A DNA stretch of 64,000 bases. It comes from a virus. The position numbers and the translations under genes are program-made. The notes beneath the pieces are model-generated. The model saw nothing but the letters and a program-made list of their open reading frames with translations, made no database searches and was not told the origin of the DNA. This document shows positions 49,740-58,051 of this stretch, in pieces; position 1 is the stretch's first letter; every line of letters starts with the position of its first letter. The stretch spans positions 1-64,000 of the IMG/VR virus record IMGVR_UViG_3300045921_000730. One strand, written 5' to 3'.

Positions 49740-50022
49740 TTATACTTTCTTTGATTTCCAACTCCTTGATTAGTTGCTCCGTCTTTCTCTTACTTCTTCG
49801 TTGGCCATAAATCCTAGCACTAAAGGAAGTGATGATAGAGACAAAGTCCTGAATCAAATCTTCCTTTTCGTCTTGAACACAATTCACTACTTCAATTTCA
49901 ATTCCGTTTTTCTTCAGCAAGATTTCTAAGTAGTTGGAGAATGTTTGAACATCAGCGGACGGCTGTCCACCATATGGATGACCAACAAACGTTGTTTCTC
50001 TTAAAAATTTAATAAAATTCAT
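49723..50022 (-). pseudogene. IS607-type serine recombinase fragment with virion-like N-terminus
   Basis: 99 aa. From about residue 31 on (EILLKKNGIEIEVVN, DLIQDFVSIITSFSARIYGQ, RRSKRKTEQLI) it is the C-terminal part of an IS607 OrfA/TnpA. The catalytic serine domain is absent. The first residues MNFIKFLRE look like the capsid-targeting motif shared with other window proteins. So a deletion appears to have fused two unrelated genes. No recombinase activity expected. Confidence 0.65.
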
Positions 50023-50109
50023 ATAATTCCCGCAAGGAAACCTAATGTTCTTTAGACGTCAGGATGAATTGCGGACCTTTCATTAGTTAAATTGAAAAAT
50101 TCTAACTTA

Positions 50110-50117
50110 TATAAATA
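50110..50117 (+). promoter_or_regulatory. Late-promoter-like TATAAATA before tnpB
   Basis: Exact motif 32 bases before the tnpB GTG. Overlapping on the minus strand is TTGACA (50148-50143), 17 bases, TATACT (50125-50120), an outward sigma70-type promoter toward the gene at 49723. Confidence 0.5.
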
Positions 50118-50148
50118 ATAGTATATAGTAATTCAAATTTATTGTCAA

Positions 50149-51417
50149 GTGAATCAGCTTAGAGCCTACAAATATCGCCTTTATCCAACCAAAGATCAAG
50201 AGCAAATTCTAGCTCAATTCTTTGGTGCTAAACGTTGGGTCTTCAACCATTTTCTTCACGAAAACAAACAACGATTTGCTAACAAAGAAAAACATCTGAA
50301 CAATTACGACATCAACGTACAGATTACCCAACTCAAGAAACAACCAGAAACTGCATGGCTTCGTGAAATCGATGATTGGTGTTTGAAACATGCAGCCGTA
50401 GATCTGCACACAGCATACCAAAACTTCTTCAAGTCCATAACAGGAAAACGAAAAGGACCAAAGCTACAAGTGCCTAAATACATGTCTAAAGACTCACGTC
50501 AGTCCTATAGGACTAGAGGCGTTAAAGTTGACATTGAGAACAGCACAGTCAAGTTACCTAAGATCAAGAATGTTAAGGTTGTTATTCACCGCAAATTCAT
50601 CGGAACTATCAAATCCGCTACAATCTCTAAGAACCCTGATGGTCAGTATTACATTTCAGTTCTAGTTGAAGAAGATATCAAGTCTTTACCATCAACCAAA
50701 ACCGAAATTGGTATTGATCTTGGAATTAAGGACTTGCTCATATTGAGCAATGGTGTCAAGTTTCAACATCCCAAGAAAATGCTAGAGAAAGCCAATCTAG
50801 CATTGAAGAAGCAGCAAAAGAAACTAGCAAGAAAGACGAAAAGCAGTAATAACCGAGCTAAACAAAGAACTAAGGTAGCTAGAGCGTATGCTAGGATATC
50901 TAGAATCCGCAACAACTACTATCATGAGATTTCGACGTATCTGGTTAGAAACTTCGATGCCATCTACATGGAAAATCTAAACGTGAAGAGCATACTTCAA
51001 AATAGGAAACTTTCACGAGCAATTCATGAAGCATCTTGGTCTACATTAGTCTCTATGATCTCCTACAAGTGCAATTTCTACGCCAGACCTTTCCACCAAA
51101 TAGATCGCTTTGCCGCTTCTTCAAAAACATGCTCATGTTGTGGTCACGAATTAGAGAAACTTGATCTAGGAACCAGAGATTGGACTTGCCCATCATGTGG
51201 TGCCCAGCACGATCGAGATATCAATGCTGCCATCAACATCAAAAACCTTGGTCAAATAGATCTTTATGACCAACTAATTCCTTCGGGTGCAACAACCGAA
51301 GTGGGATCTTCGATCCCAAAGGCTCTAGTGAAATGGACTACTAAAACCGAGAGGTCTCCAAGTGTTTTTGGAGTTAGTCCAGGGACGGAGCAAGCAAGAC
51401 GTTCTTTAGACGTCTAG
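50149..51417 (+). CDS. tnpB: TnpB nuclease, copy 4
   Basis: 422 aa from a GTG (MNQLRAYKYRLYPTKDQEQ). RuvC-I IGIDLGIKDLLILS, RuvC-II IYMENLNVKSI, zinc ribbon CSCCGHELEKLDLG...CPSCGA, RuvC-III QHDRDINAAINI. Intact. The stop codon lies in the right-end hairpin (RRSLDV-stop). N-terminal third nearly identical to the 40818 copy, so the two exchanged sequence recently or are close relatives. Confidence 0.92.
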   Translation: MNQLRAYKYRLYPTKDQEQILAQFFGAKRWVFNHFLHENKQRFANKEKHLNNYDINVQITQLKKQPETAWLREIDDWCLKHAAVDLHTAYQNFFKSITGKRKGPKLQVPKYMSKDSRQSYRTRGVKVDIENSTVKLPKIKNVKVVIHRKFIGTIKSATISKNPDGQYYISVLVEEDIKSLPSTKTEIGIDLGIKDLLILSNGVKFQHPKKMLEKANLALKKQQKKLARKTKSSNNRAKQRTKVARAYARISRIRNNYYHEISTYLVRNFDAIYMENLNVKSILQNRKLSRAIHEASWSTLVSMISYKCNFYARPFHQIDRFAASSKTCSCCGHELEKLDLGTRDWTCPSCGAQHDRDINAAINIKNLGQIDLYDQLIPSGATTEVGSSIPKALVKWTTKTERSPSVFGVSPGTEQARRSLDV

Positions 51418-51477
51418 TAGTTGACATAATTACCACGAAAAAATTTGTTGTCGTTTAAACGTCTAACAGTTGACTAA

Positions 51478-51900
51478 TTAGTCTTGTTTTTTTGATGTAT
51501 GTTTTTGAGGATTATATTTACGATATTTTTTATTTCTTGTTTTAAGATAATCGCGACGATATACTTTTGCTGCTATTTCTTTGCTTACACTTTCAGTTAA
51601 TGTGTTATGAAAAATATCATGAATTGCTTGTTTGTATTTACCATTATTATATTCACTTACAGCCTTCTCATCCTGTATATCAAAATTAAATTCATGAAAT
51701 ACATTAGATTTACCTTTGACAATAACAGGCCAGGCATCAATCATTATGGCTAGACCGTCTTTAATTTTGAGGACGTCACCGTCTTTGATATCATCGTTTG
51801 TTTGTGTTTCATAATATGCGTCTCTGTGAGACATGCTTGATAAATCATGTACTTTATATTTTCGTTCTGTTGATTCAAGCAATTCACGTAGCAATTTCAT
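51478..51900 (-). CDS. Candidate internal virion protein
   Basis: 140 aa. N-terminus MKLLRELLE fits L-x-E cleavage. Then a beta-type domain (DGDVLKIKDGLAIMIDAW) and a strongly basic tail (RRDYLKTRNKKYRKYN). Four bases downstream of the DUF3008-like gene. Confidence 0.5.
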   Translation of the reverse strand: MKLLRELLESTERKYKVHDLSSMSHRDAYYETQTNDDIKDGDVLKIKDGLAIMIDAWPVIVKGKSNVFHEFNFDIQDEKAVSEYNNGKYKQAIHDIFHNTLTESVSKEIAAKVYRRDYLKTRNKKYRKYNPQKHTSKKQD

Positions 51901-51904
51901 ATAA

Positions 51905-52420
51905 TTATCCCATTTTCTTCCACATTACTGCAGCAGCAACACGCTTGCCGGCTTCTTCAGAACCATACTGTTTTGCAGCTTTCTTTTCGATTTCTTTAAA
52001 TTTTTTACCTGGAGCACCAATATCTTCTCCGCGCTTTGCACGTTTTACAATGTGAGACTTTTCTGCAGTCGTCAAATGTGCTGATGGACGAGAACTTTCT
52101 TCGTCTTCGTAACGCTTACCAGTTTTTGGACACATGCGTTCAATAATTTGTTGAACGTTTGATAGATCTTCATCTGTCAAAACGCTTTCAAAAATAAGAT
52201 AATCTGTAAACGAAAATTGAAAGCTTTCTTTTACTTTTTCTGGAAGTCCATGATGTTTTGTGCCAGCAAATTTTTTTGCTTCTGATTTAGTAATAGATTT
52301 TGAGATTGATTTAATTTTATCAGCAACAGAATCAGGTAAGTCTTTTAATTTTAAAGCACCAGTTTTAAGTGCATAAACCATTCCCATTAATCTTTGCTGC
52401 TTAATAGATTTTGCTGGCAT
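51905..52420 (-). CDS. DUF3008-like phage protein
   Basis: 171 aa. N-terminus MPAKSIKQQRLMGMVYALKTG and EAKKFAGTKHHGLPEKV are the DUF3008 signature common in T4-like phages. C-terminal EKKAAKQYGSEEAGKRVAAAV is another phage-typical stretch. Basic, probably virion-associated. Shine-Dalgarno gaggagtaat. Confidence 0.7.
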   Translation of the reverse strand: MPAKSIKQQRLMGMVYALKTGALKLKDLPDSVADKIKSISKSITKSEAKKFAGTKHHGLPEKVKESFQFSFTDYLIFESVLTDEDLSNVQQIIERMCPKTGKRYEDEESSRPSAHLTTAEKSHIVKRAKRGEDIGAPGKKFKEIEKKAAKQYGSEEAGKRVAAAVMWKKMG

Positions 52421-52437
52421 AATAATTACTCCTCGTA

Positions 52438-52971
52438 TTAAACGCGCTTCAATGTACTATACAAATTACGTAGTGCTGCACTTTGTGTATTATTTATTTT
52501 ATTATTAATATTTTTGTACTTTTTTGGTTGTTTTGGTGTTTTTTCTTCAACAATTAATTTTGCATCACCTGTCTTAACCAGAAACTTTGCTGGAGGACCC
52601 GAATGTATTGTAATAAATCTTATTCCATTTTTATACTGTTTCGATTTATCGGAAAAATTAAAATTAACAACAATTGATAATTGTTTGGAAGAACTTTTCA
52701 TAACTGCATATATATCCTTTTTGCTATTTTTCTTTTCTTCAAGATATTGTCGATATTTTTTTGCCACTCTTTCTATAACATCCAAAGCATCGTCTTCTAT
52801 TGATTCACGTACTTCTCTTCCTTGAAGACGTTCAGTAAAAAAGTGTGTAGATATAAAAACATCTACATCCAAATAAGAAAAAATTTGTTTAACTTTTTGT
52901 TTAAAAGAATTTACTGTATAATAATCTTCGTTGGCTCTTTCTAACAAAGAAAATATTTCATTCACCTTCAC
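52438..52971 (-). CDS. Hypothetical protein, capsid-targeting-like N-terminus
   Basis: 177 aa from a GTG at 52971 (MKVNEIFSLLE). Contains STHFFTERLQGREV and a beta-rich IVVNFNFSDK...NGIRFITIHSG, a pattern seen in T4-like phage proteins of unknown role. Basic C-terminus. Confidence 0.5.
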   Translation of the reverse strand: MKVNEIFSLLERANEDYYTVNSFKQKVKQIFSYLDVDVFISTHFFTERLQGREVRESIEDDALDVIERVAKKYRQYLEEKKNSKKDIYAVMKSSSKQLSIVVNFNFSDKSKQYKNGIRFITIHSGPPAKFLVKTGDAKLIVEEKTPKQPKKYKNINNKINNTQSAALRNLYSTLKRV

Positions 52972-53083
52972 AATATTGTTCTCCGTTTTCTATTTCACCT
53001 ATTAAATTACGAAGATTATATGCAGCATCCAGTTGTTCTTCACAATCGTTTTCTTCAAGAATATCAATAATTGTTTCAATCAT
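52958..53083 (-). CDS. 41-aa acidic ORF
   Basis: ATG at 53083, stop TGA at 52958-52960 overlapping the next gene by 14 bases. MIETIIDILEENDCEEQLDAA... helical, acidic. Supported by position only. Confidence 0.35.
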   Translation of the reverse strand: MIETIIDILEENDCEEQLDAAYNLRNLIGEIENGEQYCEGE

Positions 53084-53121
53084 TTCTATTAGTTAATTTA
53101 ATTGATGTTCTGTCATTGATT

Positions 53122-53304
53122 TTATCCCAACAAAAGCTGCTTACCGCTTTCATTAATTGGTACAATTGTTGCTCGTTCTTGTTCCGCTAATGGCAAAGAC
53201 AAAAGATAAAGCTCTGCAAGCCTTTGAGATGGTTGTGGAATACCGACACGAACACCATTCACGAGAACAACGTATTTTACTTGATCAATTTCTGTTAAAT
53301 TCAT
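53122..53304 (-). CDS. Small hypothetical protein
   Basis: 60 aa (VKYVVLVNGVRVGIPQPSQRLAEL), overlapping the upstream stop as ATGA. Resembles small phage ORFs; no family. Confidence 0.45.
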   Translation of the reverse strand: MNLTEIDQVKYVVLVNGVRVGIPQPSQRLAELYLLSLPLAEQERATIVPINESGKQLLLG

Positions 53305-53564
53305 TTGTATGTCTTGAGATGCTCATGCATAACATCACAACAATGCTTTGCACATTCGTGCAGATCTTGATATTGTTTCTTTTGTTCCGGAGTAATATTT
53401 TGTGTATCTTTTAAACGGTCCTTACACATCTTAATTACATCTTGAAGACAAGAACAACAATTTTCAAATAGCTTTTTTTCATCAGCCATGTGTTGTTCAA
53501 GTTCTTCTGCTTCTGTTAAAGTTGTTAGACCTGCAATACGACGAATTTCATTGATTGAAAACAT
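53301..53564 (-). CDS. Small Cys-rich helical protein, candidate virion-internal
   Basis: 87 aa. MFSINEIRRIAGLTTLTEAEE begins like the protein at 13327. Helices carry cysteine pairs (FENCCSCLQDVIKMC; CAKHCCDVMHEH) that could bind metal. Shine-Dalgarno gtaggagaat. Confidence 0.5.
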   Translation of the reverse strand: MFSINEIRRIAGLTTLTEAEELEQHMADEKKLFENCCSCLQDVIKMCKDRLKDTQNITPEQKKQYQDLHECAKHCCDVMHEHLKTYK

Positions 53565-53621
53565 TTTTGATTCTCCTACGTCTCTAATTTGAATGGATAA
53601 TACTATATTATTTATTAATGT

Positions 53622-54620
53622 TCATGCAAAAGTTGTTGTAATTACACGACCCTTACGCTCGAAAGATGATGGAACTAAACTATCAACAACAAACGCTCTC
53701 TGAAGCCATCTATCAAACCCATTGAATTTTGCTTTAAAAGGAGTTCTTCCATGAACGGCAACGTTATTATCAACAATTAGCAAATCGCCTGGCTCTAAAC
53801 ATATAGAGACATATTGTTGATTAACAATGCTCTGTAACTCCTTTAGTGCGTTTGTTGCTTCTTCATTTATGCCAACCATCAAATCTTCATCATAGACAAA
53901 TTTTGTTTTATCATGATTGAATACCGACATTAACGGACCAAATTTTCCTTCATTGGTACCAGGCGGTAAAAAAGATTTGTCAGGTCTTGTTTTGAACAGC
54001 GGTTGCGTCAATAAATCAATTGTTTTTTGTGAAGCATGTTCTAAAATTATATCTTTATGACATAATAAAGTGTAAGCATTATTATCACCGCGTAAACACA
54101 TAAGAAACAAATATGATGGCATGTAAGGGTGAAATGCTTGTTCTGTATGAAATGCTAAATGTACAGAAGATGATGTCGATTGTTGTGTTGTTGAATTTTG
54201 TTTAACAGGAAGTATGTTCTGAACAATTGTTCCGCCGTGTTCTGGAAGATAACCTATTGGTTCTCCGAAGAATTTTGCAATACTTAACAACAACATTTCC
54301 GAAACGAAAGTTTTTGTTGTGGGCGTTGTTGGTGTTATAGGCGTTTGTGGAAGATCATCTATAAGCAGATTTTTTAATAGAATGCCACCGGAAGAACTTG
54401 AATACAACTTAAATAAGTTTAAAAAATCTTGAAGATTAAAATACTGACCAACATTAACATGATATTTCGTATAACTTTCCAGAGCCGTTGTTTTCCATTT
54501 TAATATTTTTTTCTGTTCTTTTTCAACTAACGACATAAACCCCACCACGTCTTCAAACGGAGACAGTGGTGGTGGATTAATATTTTCTGATAACACATAA
54601 TAAGTTGGTAATTTAAACAT
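53622..54620 (-). CDS. Fe(II)/2-oxoglutarate oxygenase (TauD/clavaminate-synthase-like)
   Basis: 332 aa. Metal triad: HTEQAFHPYMPSYLFLMC (HxE) and the distal His in VDNNVAVHGRTPF, followed by the 2OG-binding Arg in FDRWLQRAFV. This pattern is that of the AsnO/VioC group, which hydroxylate Asn or Arg. Start MFKLPTYYVLSE also fits the capsid-targeting pattern. A rare phage gene; substrate unknown. Confidence 0.8.
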   Translation of the reverse strand: MFKLPTYYVLSENINPPPLSPFEDVVGFMSLVEKEQKKILKWKTTALESYTKYHVNVGQYFNLQDFLNLFKLYSSSSGGILLKNLLIDDLPQTPITPTTPTTKTFVSEMLLLSIAKFFGEPIGYLPEHGGTIVQNILPVKQNSTTQQSTSSSVHLAFHTEQAFHPYMPSYLFLMCLRGDNNAYTLLCHKDIILEHASQKTIDLLTQPLFKTRPDKSFLPPGTNEGKFGPLMSVFNHDKTKFVYDEDLMVGINEEATNALKELQSIVNQQYVSICLEPGDLLIVDNNVAVHGRTPFKAKFNGFDRWLQRAFVVDSLVPSSFERKGRVITTTFA

Positions 54621-54639
54621 TACAAATCAAAAACGAAAT

Positions 54640-54849
54640 ATGAACTACCGCGTAGCTAAAGACAACGCGGTTTCCGAACTCATCGACCCAGCTAACATCA
54701 CCGGCGCCTCCTTCGGTTTTTGTTTAGAGTCCGACTGCGTTCCACAACCAGACATTTTATTTATGACTACAAATTAATTAGATACCAATAGGCCGATTCA
54801 TCCATGTGATTGAAGATCACGTGGTTTTCTCAGCCTTAAGTTTGATAAA
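54640..54849 (-). mobile_element. Mini-element family A, copy 4
   Basis: Near-identical to copies 1, 5 and 6. TTTAT at the left boundary. Right end only 20 bases upstream of the oxygenase start, same orientation. Confidence 0.85.
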
Positions 54850-54851
54850 AA

Positions 54852-55421
54852 TTAACTAACTGAGTTAGGACGTGTTAAAGCATAAGCTCGATTTCTCCAC
54901 CCGTTTCTGAAAACACTAAGCCTTGGATTTCTTTCAATTAAACGCTCATAAAATCTCCACGCTTCATCTGCATAGGCAGTCAACAAACGACGTTCTTCAT
55001 CACCATCACCAACAGCATTTATTGCAACAAAAGAAGCATTTCCGAGAACGCCATCAACCGTTAATCTTAAACCAAAAGTATTATTAAGTGCTGTTTGGAG
55101 AAGTCTGTGAGCACGGTCAGCACCCATGTTAACAGATAAATCAAATACTTTTGTAGCTATTGTCTGGTCATTAATGCGACCATACTGGTATCTATCCCAC
55201 CAATGACGACGATAAATTTGTGAAGCTTGCTCGCGCGTCATGTTAACAATATCTTCAATATCAACTCTTCCGTCACGATTTAAATCACCCTCTTGCGGGA
55301 AACCTCTTAAAAATCTAAGACTAATTCCGAAGTTTGTTGCGCCACCTGGATCATCTGGATGATTTACAAATCCACCCTCGTGCAACAAAATATGAGGAAT
55401 TGCTCGTTCAAATGTAGCCAT
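54852..55421 (-). CDS. Endolysin, GH108 muramidase with dockerin-like loop
   Basis: 189 aa. Catalytic motif LLHEGGFVNHPDDPGGATNFGI is the GH108 signature (E in HEGG). Between it and YRRHWWDRYQY sits GDLNRDGRVDIEDIVNMT, a calcium-binding dockerin-type EF-hand loop. No signal peptide, so release needs a holin. Shine-Dalgarno aaaggagata. Cleaves peptidoglycan at lysis. Confidence 0.88.
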   Translation of the reverse strand: MATFERAIPHILLHEGGFVNHPDDPGGATNFGISLRFLRGFPQEGDLNRDGRVDIEDIVNMTREQASQIYRRHWWDRYQYGRINDQTIATKVFDLSVNMGADRAHRLLQTALNNTFGLRLTVDGVLGNASFVAINAVGDGDEERRLLTAYADEAWRFYERLIERNPRLSVFRNGWRNRAYALTRPNSVS

Positions 55422-55446
55422 TATATATCTCCTTTATTTTTTAAAA

Positions 55447-55656
55447 ATAAACTACCGCGTAGCTAAAGACAACGCGGTTTCTGAACTCATCGACCCAGCT
55501 AACATCACCGGCGCCTCCTTCGGTTTTTGTTTAGAGTCCGACTGCGTTCCACAACCAGACATTTTATTTATGACTACAAATTAATTAGATACCAATAGGC
55601 CGATTCATCCATGTGATTGAAGATCACGTGGTTTTCTCAGCCTTAAGTTTGATAAA
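55447..55656 (-). mobile_element. Mini-element family A, copy 5
   Basis: Near-identical to copy 4; the terminal g of gaactacc is replaced (aaactacc). TTTTAT at the left boundary. Right end 26 bases upstream of the endolysin start, so copies 4 and 5 bracket the endolysin gene as 210-bp direct repeats. Confidence 0.85.
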
Positions 55657-55808
55657 ACAAAATGTCACCGCAAGCACCGCTTGTCTATCCACGTGGGTTT
55701 AAAATGGACATAAAAGTTAACGCCAGTTGTATTTTTGATGAAAATTGTGTAAACTACGGTCATGTAATAAATGTTGTGTTTGATAAATTGAAGAAAGAAG
55801 TGGACAAC

Positions 55809-56576
55809 ATGAATACTGAGATTCAACGAATTGTAGATTTTCGTGGGAACCAGCATTGGTACTTGAATGGAAAACTTCATCGTGAAGATGGACCTGCTGT
55901 TATCAATGCTGATGGTTCTGAAGAATGGTACTTGAATGGAAAACGACATCGGGTAGATGGACCTGCAATTACTTGCAACAGAGGGTCTAAAGATTGGTAC
56001 TTGAATGGAAAACGGCACCGTGAGGATGGGCCTGCAATTATTTTAGCTGATGGGACTCAAATCTGGTATCTAAAAGGAAAACTCCACCGCAAAGATGGAC
56101 CGGCGGTTATCTATCCCGACGGGTCTAAACGTTGGTACAACCACGGAAAATATCATCGCGAAGATGGGCCTGCCTATATTAACAGCGATGGTTCTGAGCA
56201 ATGGTACTTGCACGGGAAACTCCATCGCGAAGATGGGCCTGCAGCTATTCGTAGTGATGGATCTGAAGAATGGTACTCACACGGGGTACTTCATCACGAA
56301 GATGGACCTGCGGTTATTCGCAACGATGGTTCTGAGTATTGGTATATGTATGGAAAACTTCATCGTGAAGATGGACCTGCTGTTATTAATGCTGATGGTT
56401 CTAAATATTGGCATAAACACGGGAAACTTCATTGTGAAAATGGACCTGCTGTTATCAATGCTGATGGGTCTAAGGTTTGGTACCTATATGATGTCAAACT
56501 TTCCTTTAATGAGTGGTTAGAAAGATTGAAATTCAATGAAGAAGAGAAACTATTATTAATTCTGAAGTTTGTATGA
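55809..56576 (+). CDS. Tandem-repeat protein (MORN-like WYxxGKxHREDGPA repeats), paralogue 1
   Basis: 255 aa from the ATG at 55809 (MNTEIQRIVDFRGNQ), chosen by comparison with its paralogues; an in-frame ATG at 55662 is less likely. About nine 23-residue repeats of the type WYLNGKLHREDGPAVINADG, then a capping segment EWLERLKFNEEEKLLLILKF. Resembles MORN_2-like repeats seen in phages and giant viruses. A rigid beta-scaffold for binding is inferred. The ~150 bases before it hold no supported gene. Confidence 0.7.
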   Translation: MNTEIQRIVDFRGNQHWYLNGKLHREDGPAVINADGSEEWYLNGKRHRVDGPAITCNRGSKDWYLNGKRHREDGPAIILADGTQIWYLKGKLHRKDGPAVIYPDGSKRWYNHGKYHREDGPAYINSDGSEQWYLHGKLHREDGPAAIRSDGSEEWYSHGVLHHEDGPAVIRNDGSEYWYMYGKLHREDGPAVINADGSKYWHKHGKLHCENGPAVINADGSKVWYLYDVKLSFNEWLERLKFNEEEKLLLILKFV

Positions 56577-56616
56577 ACAACGGTTAACATAACACAACAA
56601 AACAGAAACAAGTGAC

Positions 56617-57384
56617 ATGAATATTGAGATTGAGCCAGTCGTAGATTCTGAAGGAAATCGGTATTGGTACTTGAACGGGGAACTTCGCCGCGAAGATGGA
56701 TCTGTGGTTATGTATAACAACGATTCTGAGTATTGGTATGTGAACGGAAAACTTCACCGCAAAGATGGACCTGTCGTTGTTTATAGTGATGGTTCTGAGA
56801 TCTGGTATTTGGATGGAAAACGACATCGGGTAGATGGACCTGCAATTGTTTATAACGATGGTTCCGAAGAATGGTACTTCAACGGAAAACTTCACCGTGA
56901 AGATGGACCTGCCATTGTTTATAGCAATAGTTCAAAACATTGGTATAAACATGGAAAACGACATCGCACAGATGGGCCTGCAATTGTCTATGTTGATGGC
57001 ACCAAAGAATGGTATCTTAATGGAAAGCGACACCGGCTAGACGGACCTGCTATTATCAGTGCTACTGGTACTGAAGAATGGTACTTGAATGGAGAACGAC
57101 ACCGTGAAGATGGACCTGCGGTTGTGTATAGCGATGGGTCTAAGCGTTGGTATAAACATGGGAGATACCATCGTGAAGATGGACCCGCCATTGTTTATAG
57201 CAATGGTTCTCAATATTGGTACTTGAATGGAAAGCGACACCGGGAAGACGGACCTGCAATTGTCCATGGAGATGGTACTATGTTGTGGTTTTTAAATGAT
57301 ATTAGATTCTCTTTTGAGAAATGGTTAGAAAAAAGCAATTTTAGTGAAGAAGAAAAGCTACTTTTGATTCTGAAGTTTGGATAA
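56617..57384 (+). CDS. Tandem-repeat protein, paralogue 2
   Basis: 255 aa (MNIEIEPVVDSEGNRYWYL), about nine repeats, cap KWLEKSNFSEEEKLLLILKF. A 40-base spacer from gene 1 is homologous to the 40-base spacer to gene 3, so the array arose by tandem gene duplication. Repeat DNA is about 69 bp per unit and diverged, giving room for recombination. Confidence 0.7.
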   Translation: MNIEIEPVVDSEGNRYWYLNGELRREDGSVVMYNNDSEYWYVNGKLHRKDGPVVVYSDGSEIWYLDGKRHRVDGPAIVYNDGSEEWYFNGKLHREDGPAIVYSNSSKHWYKHGKRHRTDGPAIVYVDGTKEWYLNGKRHRLDGPAIISATGTEEWYLNGERHREDGPAVVYSDGSKRWYKHGRYHREDGPAIVYSNGSQYWYLNGKRHREDGPAIVHGDGTMLWFLNDIRFSFEKWLEKSNFSEEEKLLLILKFG

Positions 57385-57424
57385 ACAATGCTTAACACAG
57401 CGCGCCAAAATAAAAACAAGCGAC

Positions 57425-57916
57425 ATGAACACTGAACTTAAACGAATTGTAGATTCCCATGGGAACCAACTCTGGTACTTGCACAGTGTGCTTCACCGTG
57501 AAGATGGACCTGCGATTATATATCGTGATGGTTCCGAGTGTTGGTATAAACATGGGAAATACCATCGCGAAGATGGACCTGCTATTGTGTATAGTAATGG
57601 TAATAAGTACTGGTACTTGAACGGAAAACTTCATCGTAAAGATGGACCTGCAATTGTCTATAACAATGGTTCTAACTTGTGGTACTTGAATGGAAAACTC
57701 CATCGTGAAGATGGACCTGCGATTGTGTATAATGATGGTACCAAGTATTGGTACTTGCACGGGAAGCTTCATCGGGAAAATGGACCTGCTATTATTAGTG
57801 CCGACGGTTCTGAAAAATGGTACTTAGGTGGTGTTGAGTTTACTTTTAATGAATGGTTAGAAAAAGTCAAAACCAGCGAAGAAGAGAAACTATTATTAAT
57901 TCTGAAATTTAGATAA
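57425..57916 (+). CDS. Tandem-repeat protein, paralogue 3 (shorter)
   Basis: 163 aa from the ATG at 57425 (MNTELKRIVDSHGNQ), about five repeats, cap EWLEKVKTSEEEKLLLILKF. The start is preceded by aaacaagcgac as in paralogue 2. The changed repeat number between paralogues suggests slippage or selection. Confidence 0.7.
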   Translation: MNTELKRIVDSHGNQLWYLHSVLHREDGPAIIYRDGSECWYKHGKYHREDGPAIVYSNGNKYWYLNGKLHRKDGPAIVYNNGSNLWYLNGKLHREDGPAIVYNDGTKYWYLHGKLHRENGPAIISADGSEKWYLGGVEFTFNEWLEKVKTSEEEKLLLILKFR

Positions 57917-58051
57917 AAATGATAGAGTGAACAGCGTTCAGGGATACAAGTAGCTTTGTTGAAGTGTTGAGCAACTTTGATAAATTTTTGTGAACTTACA
58001 TAATTGTTGTAGAAACAAACCGCATAAATACTATAAAAAGGGTATTGAATT

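Larger units (their letters stand above)
50039..51425 (+). mobile_element. TnpB element with both ends
   Basis: Left end AACCTAATGT-tctttag-ACGTCAGG-atgaatt at 50039-50070, preceded 16 bases earlier by TTCAT (the reversed ATGAA start of the minus gene at 50022). Right end GACGT-tctttag-ACGTC-tagtagttgac at 51397-51425. Another right-end-like hairpin lies at 51441-51476. Only tnpB inside. Confidence 0.8.

Noticed and set aside
55662-57419. Long reverse-strand and shifted frames in the repeat-protein array
   Set aside because: Shadows of the 69-bp coding repeat; no starts with ribosome binding sites and no protein-like composition.
55809-57916. CRISPR-like appearance of regularly spaced DNA repeats
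   Set aside because: The period is 69 bp, in frame, without unique spacers; it encodes peptide repeats. No CRISPR array was seen in the window.
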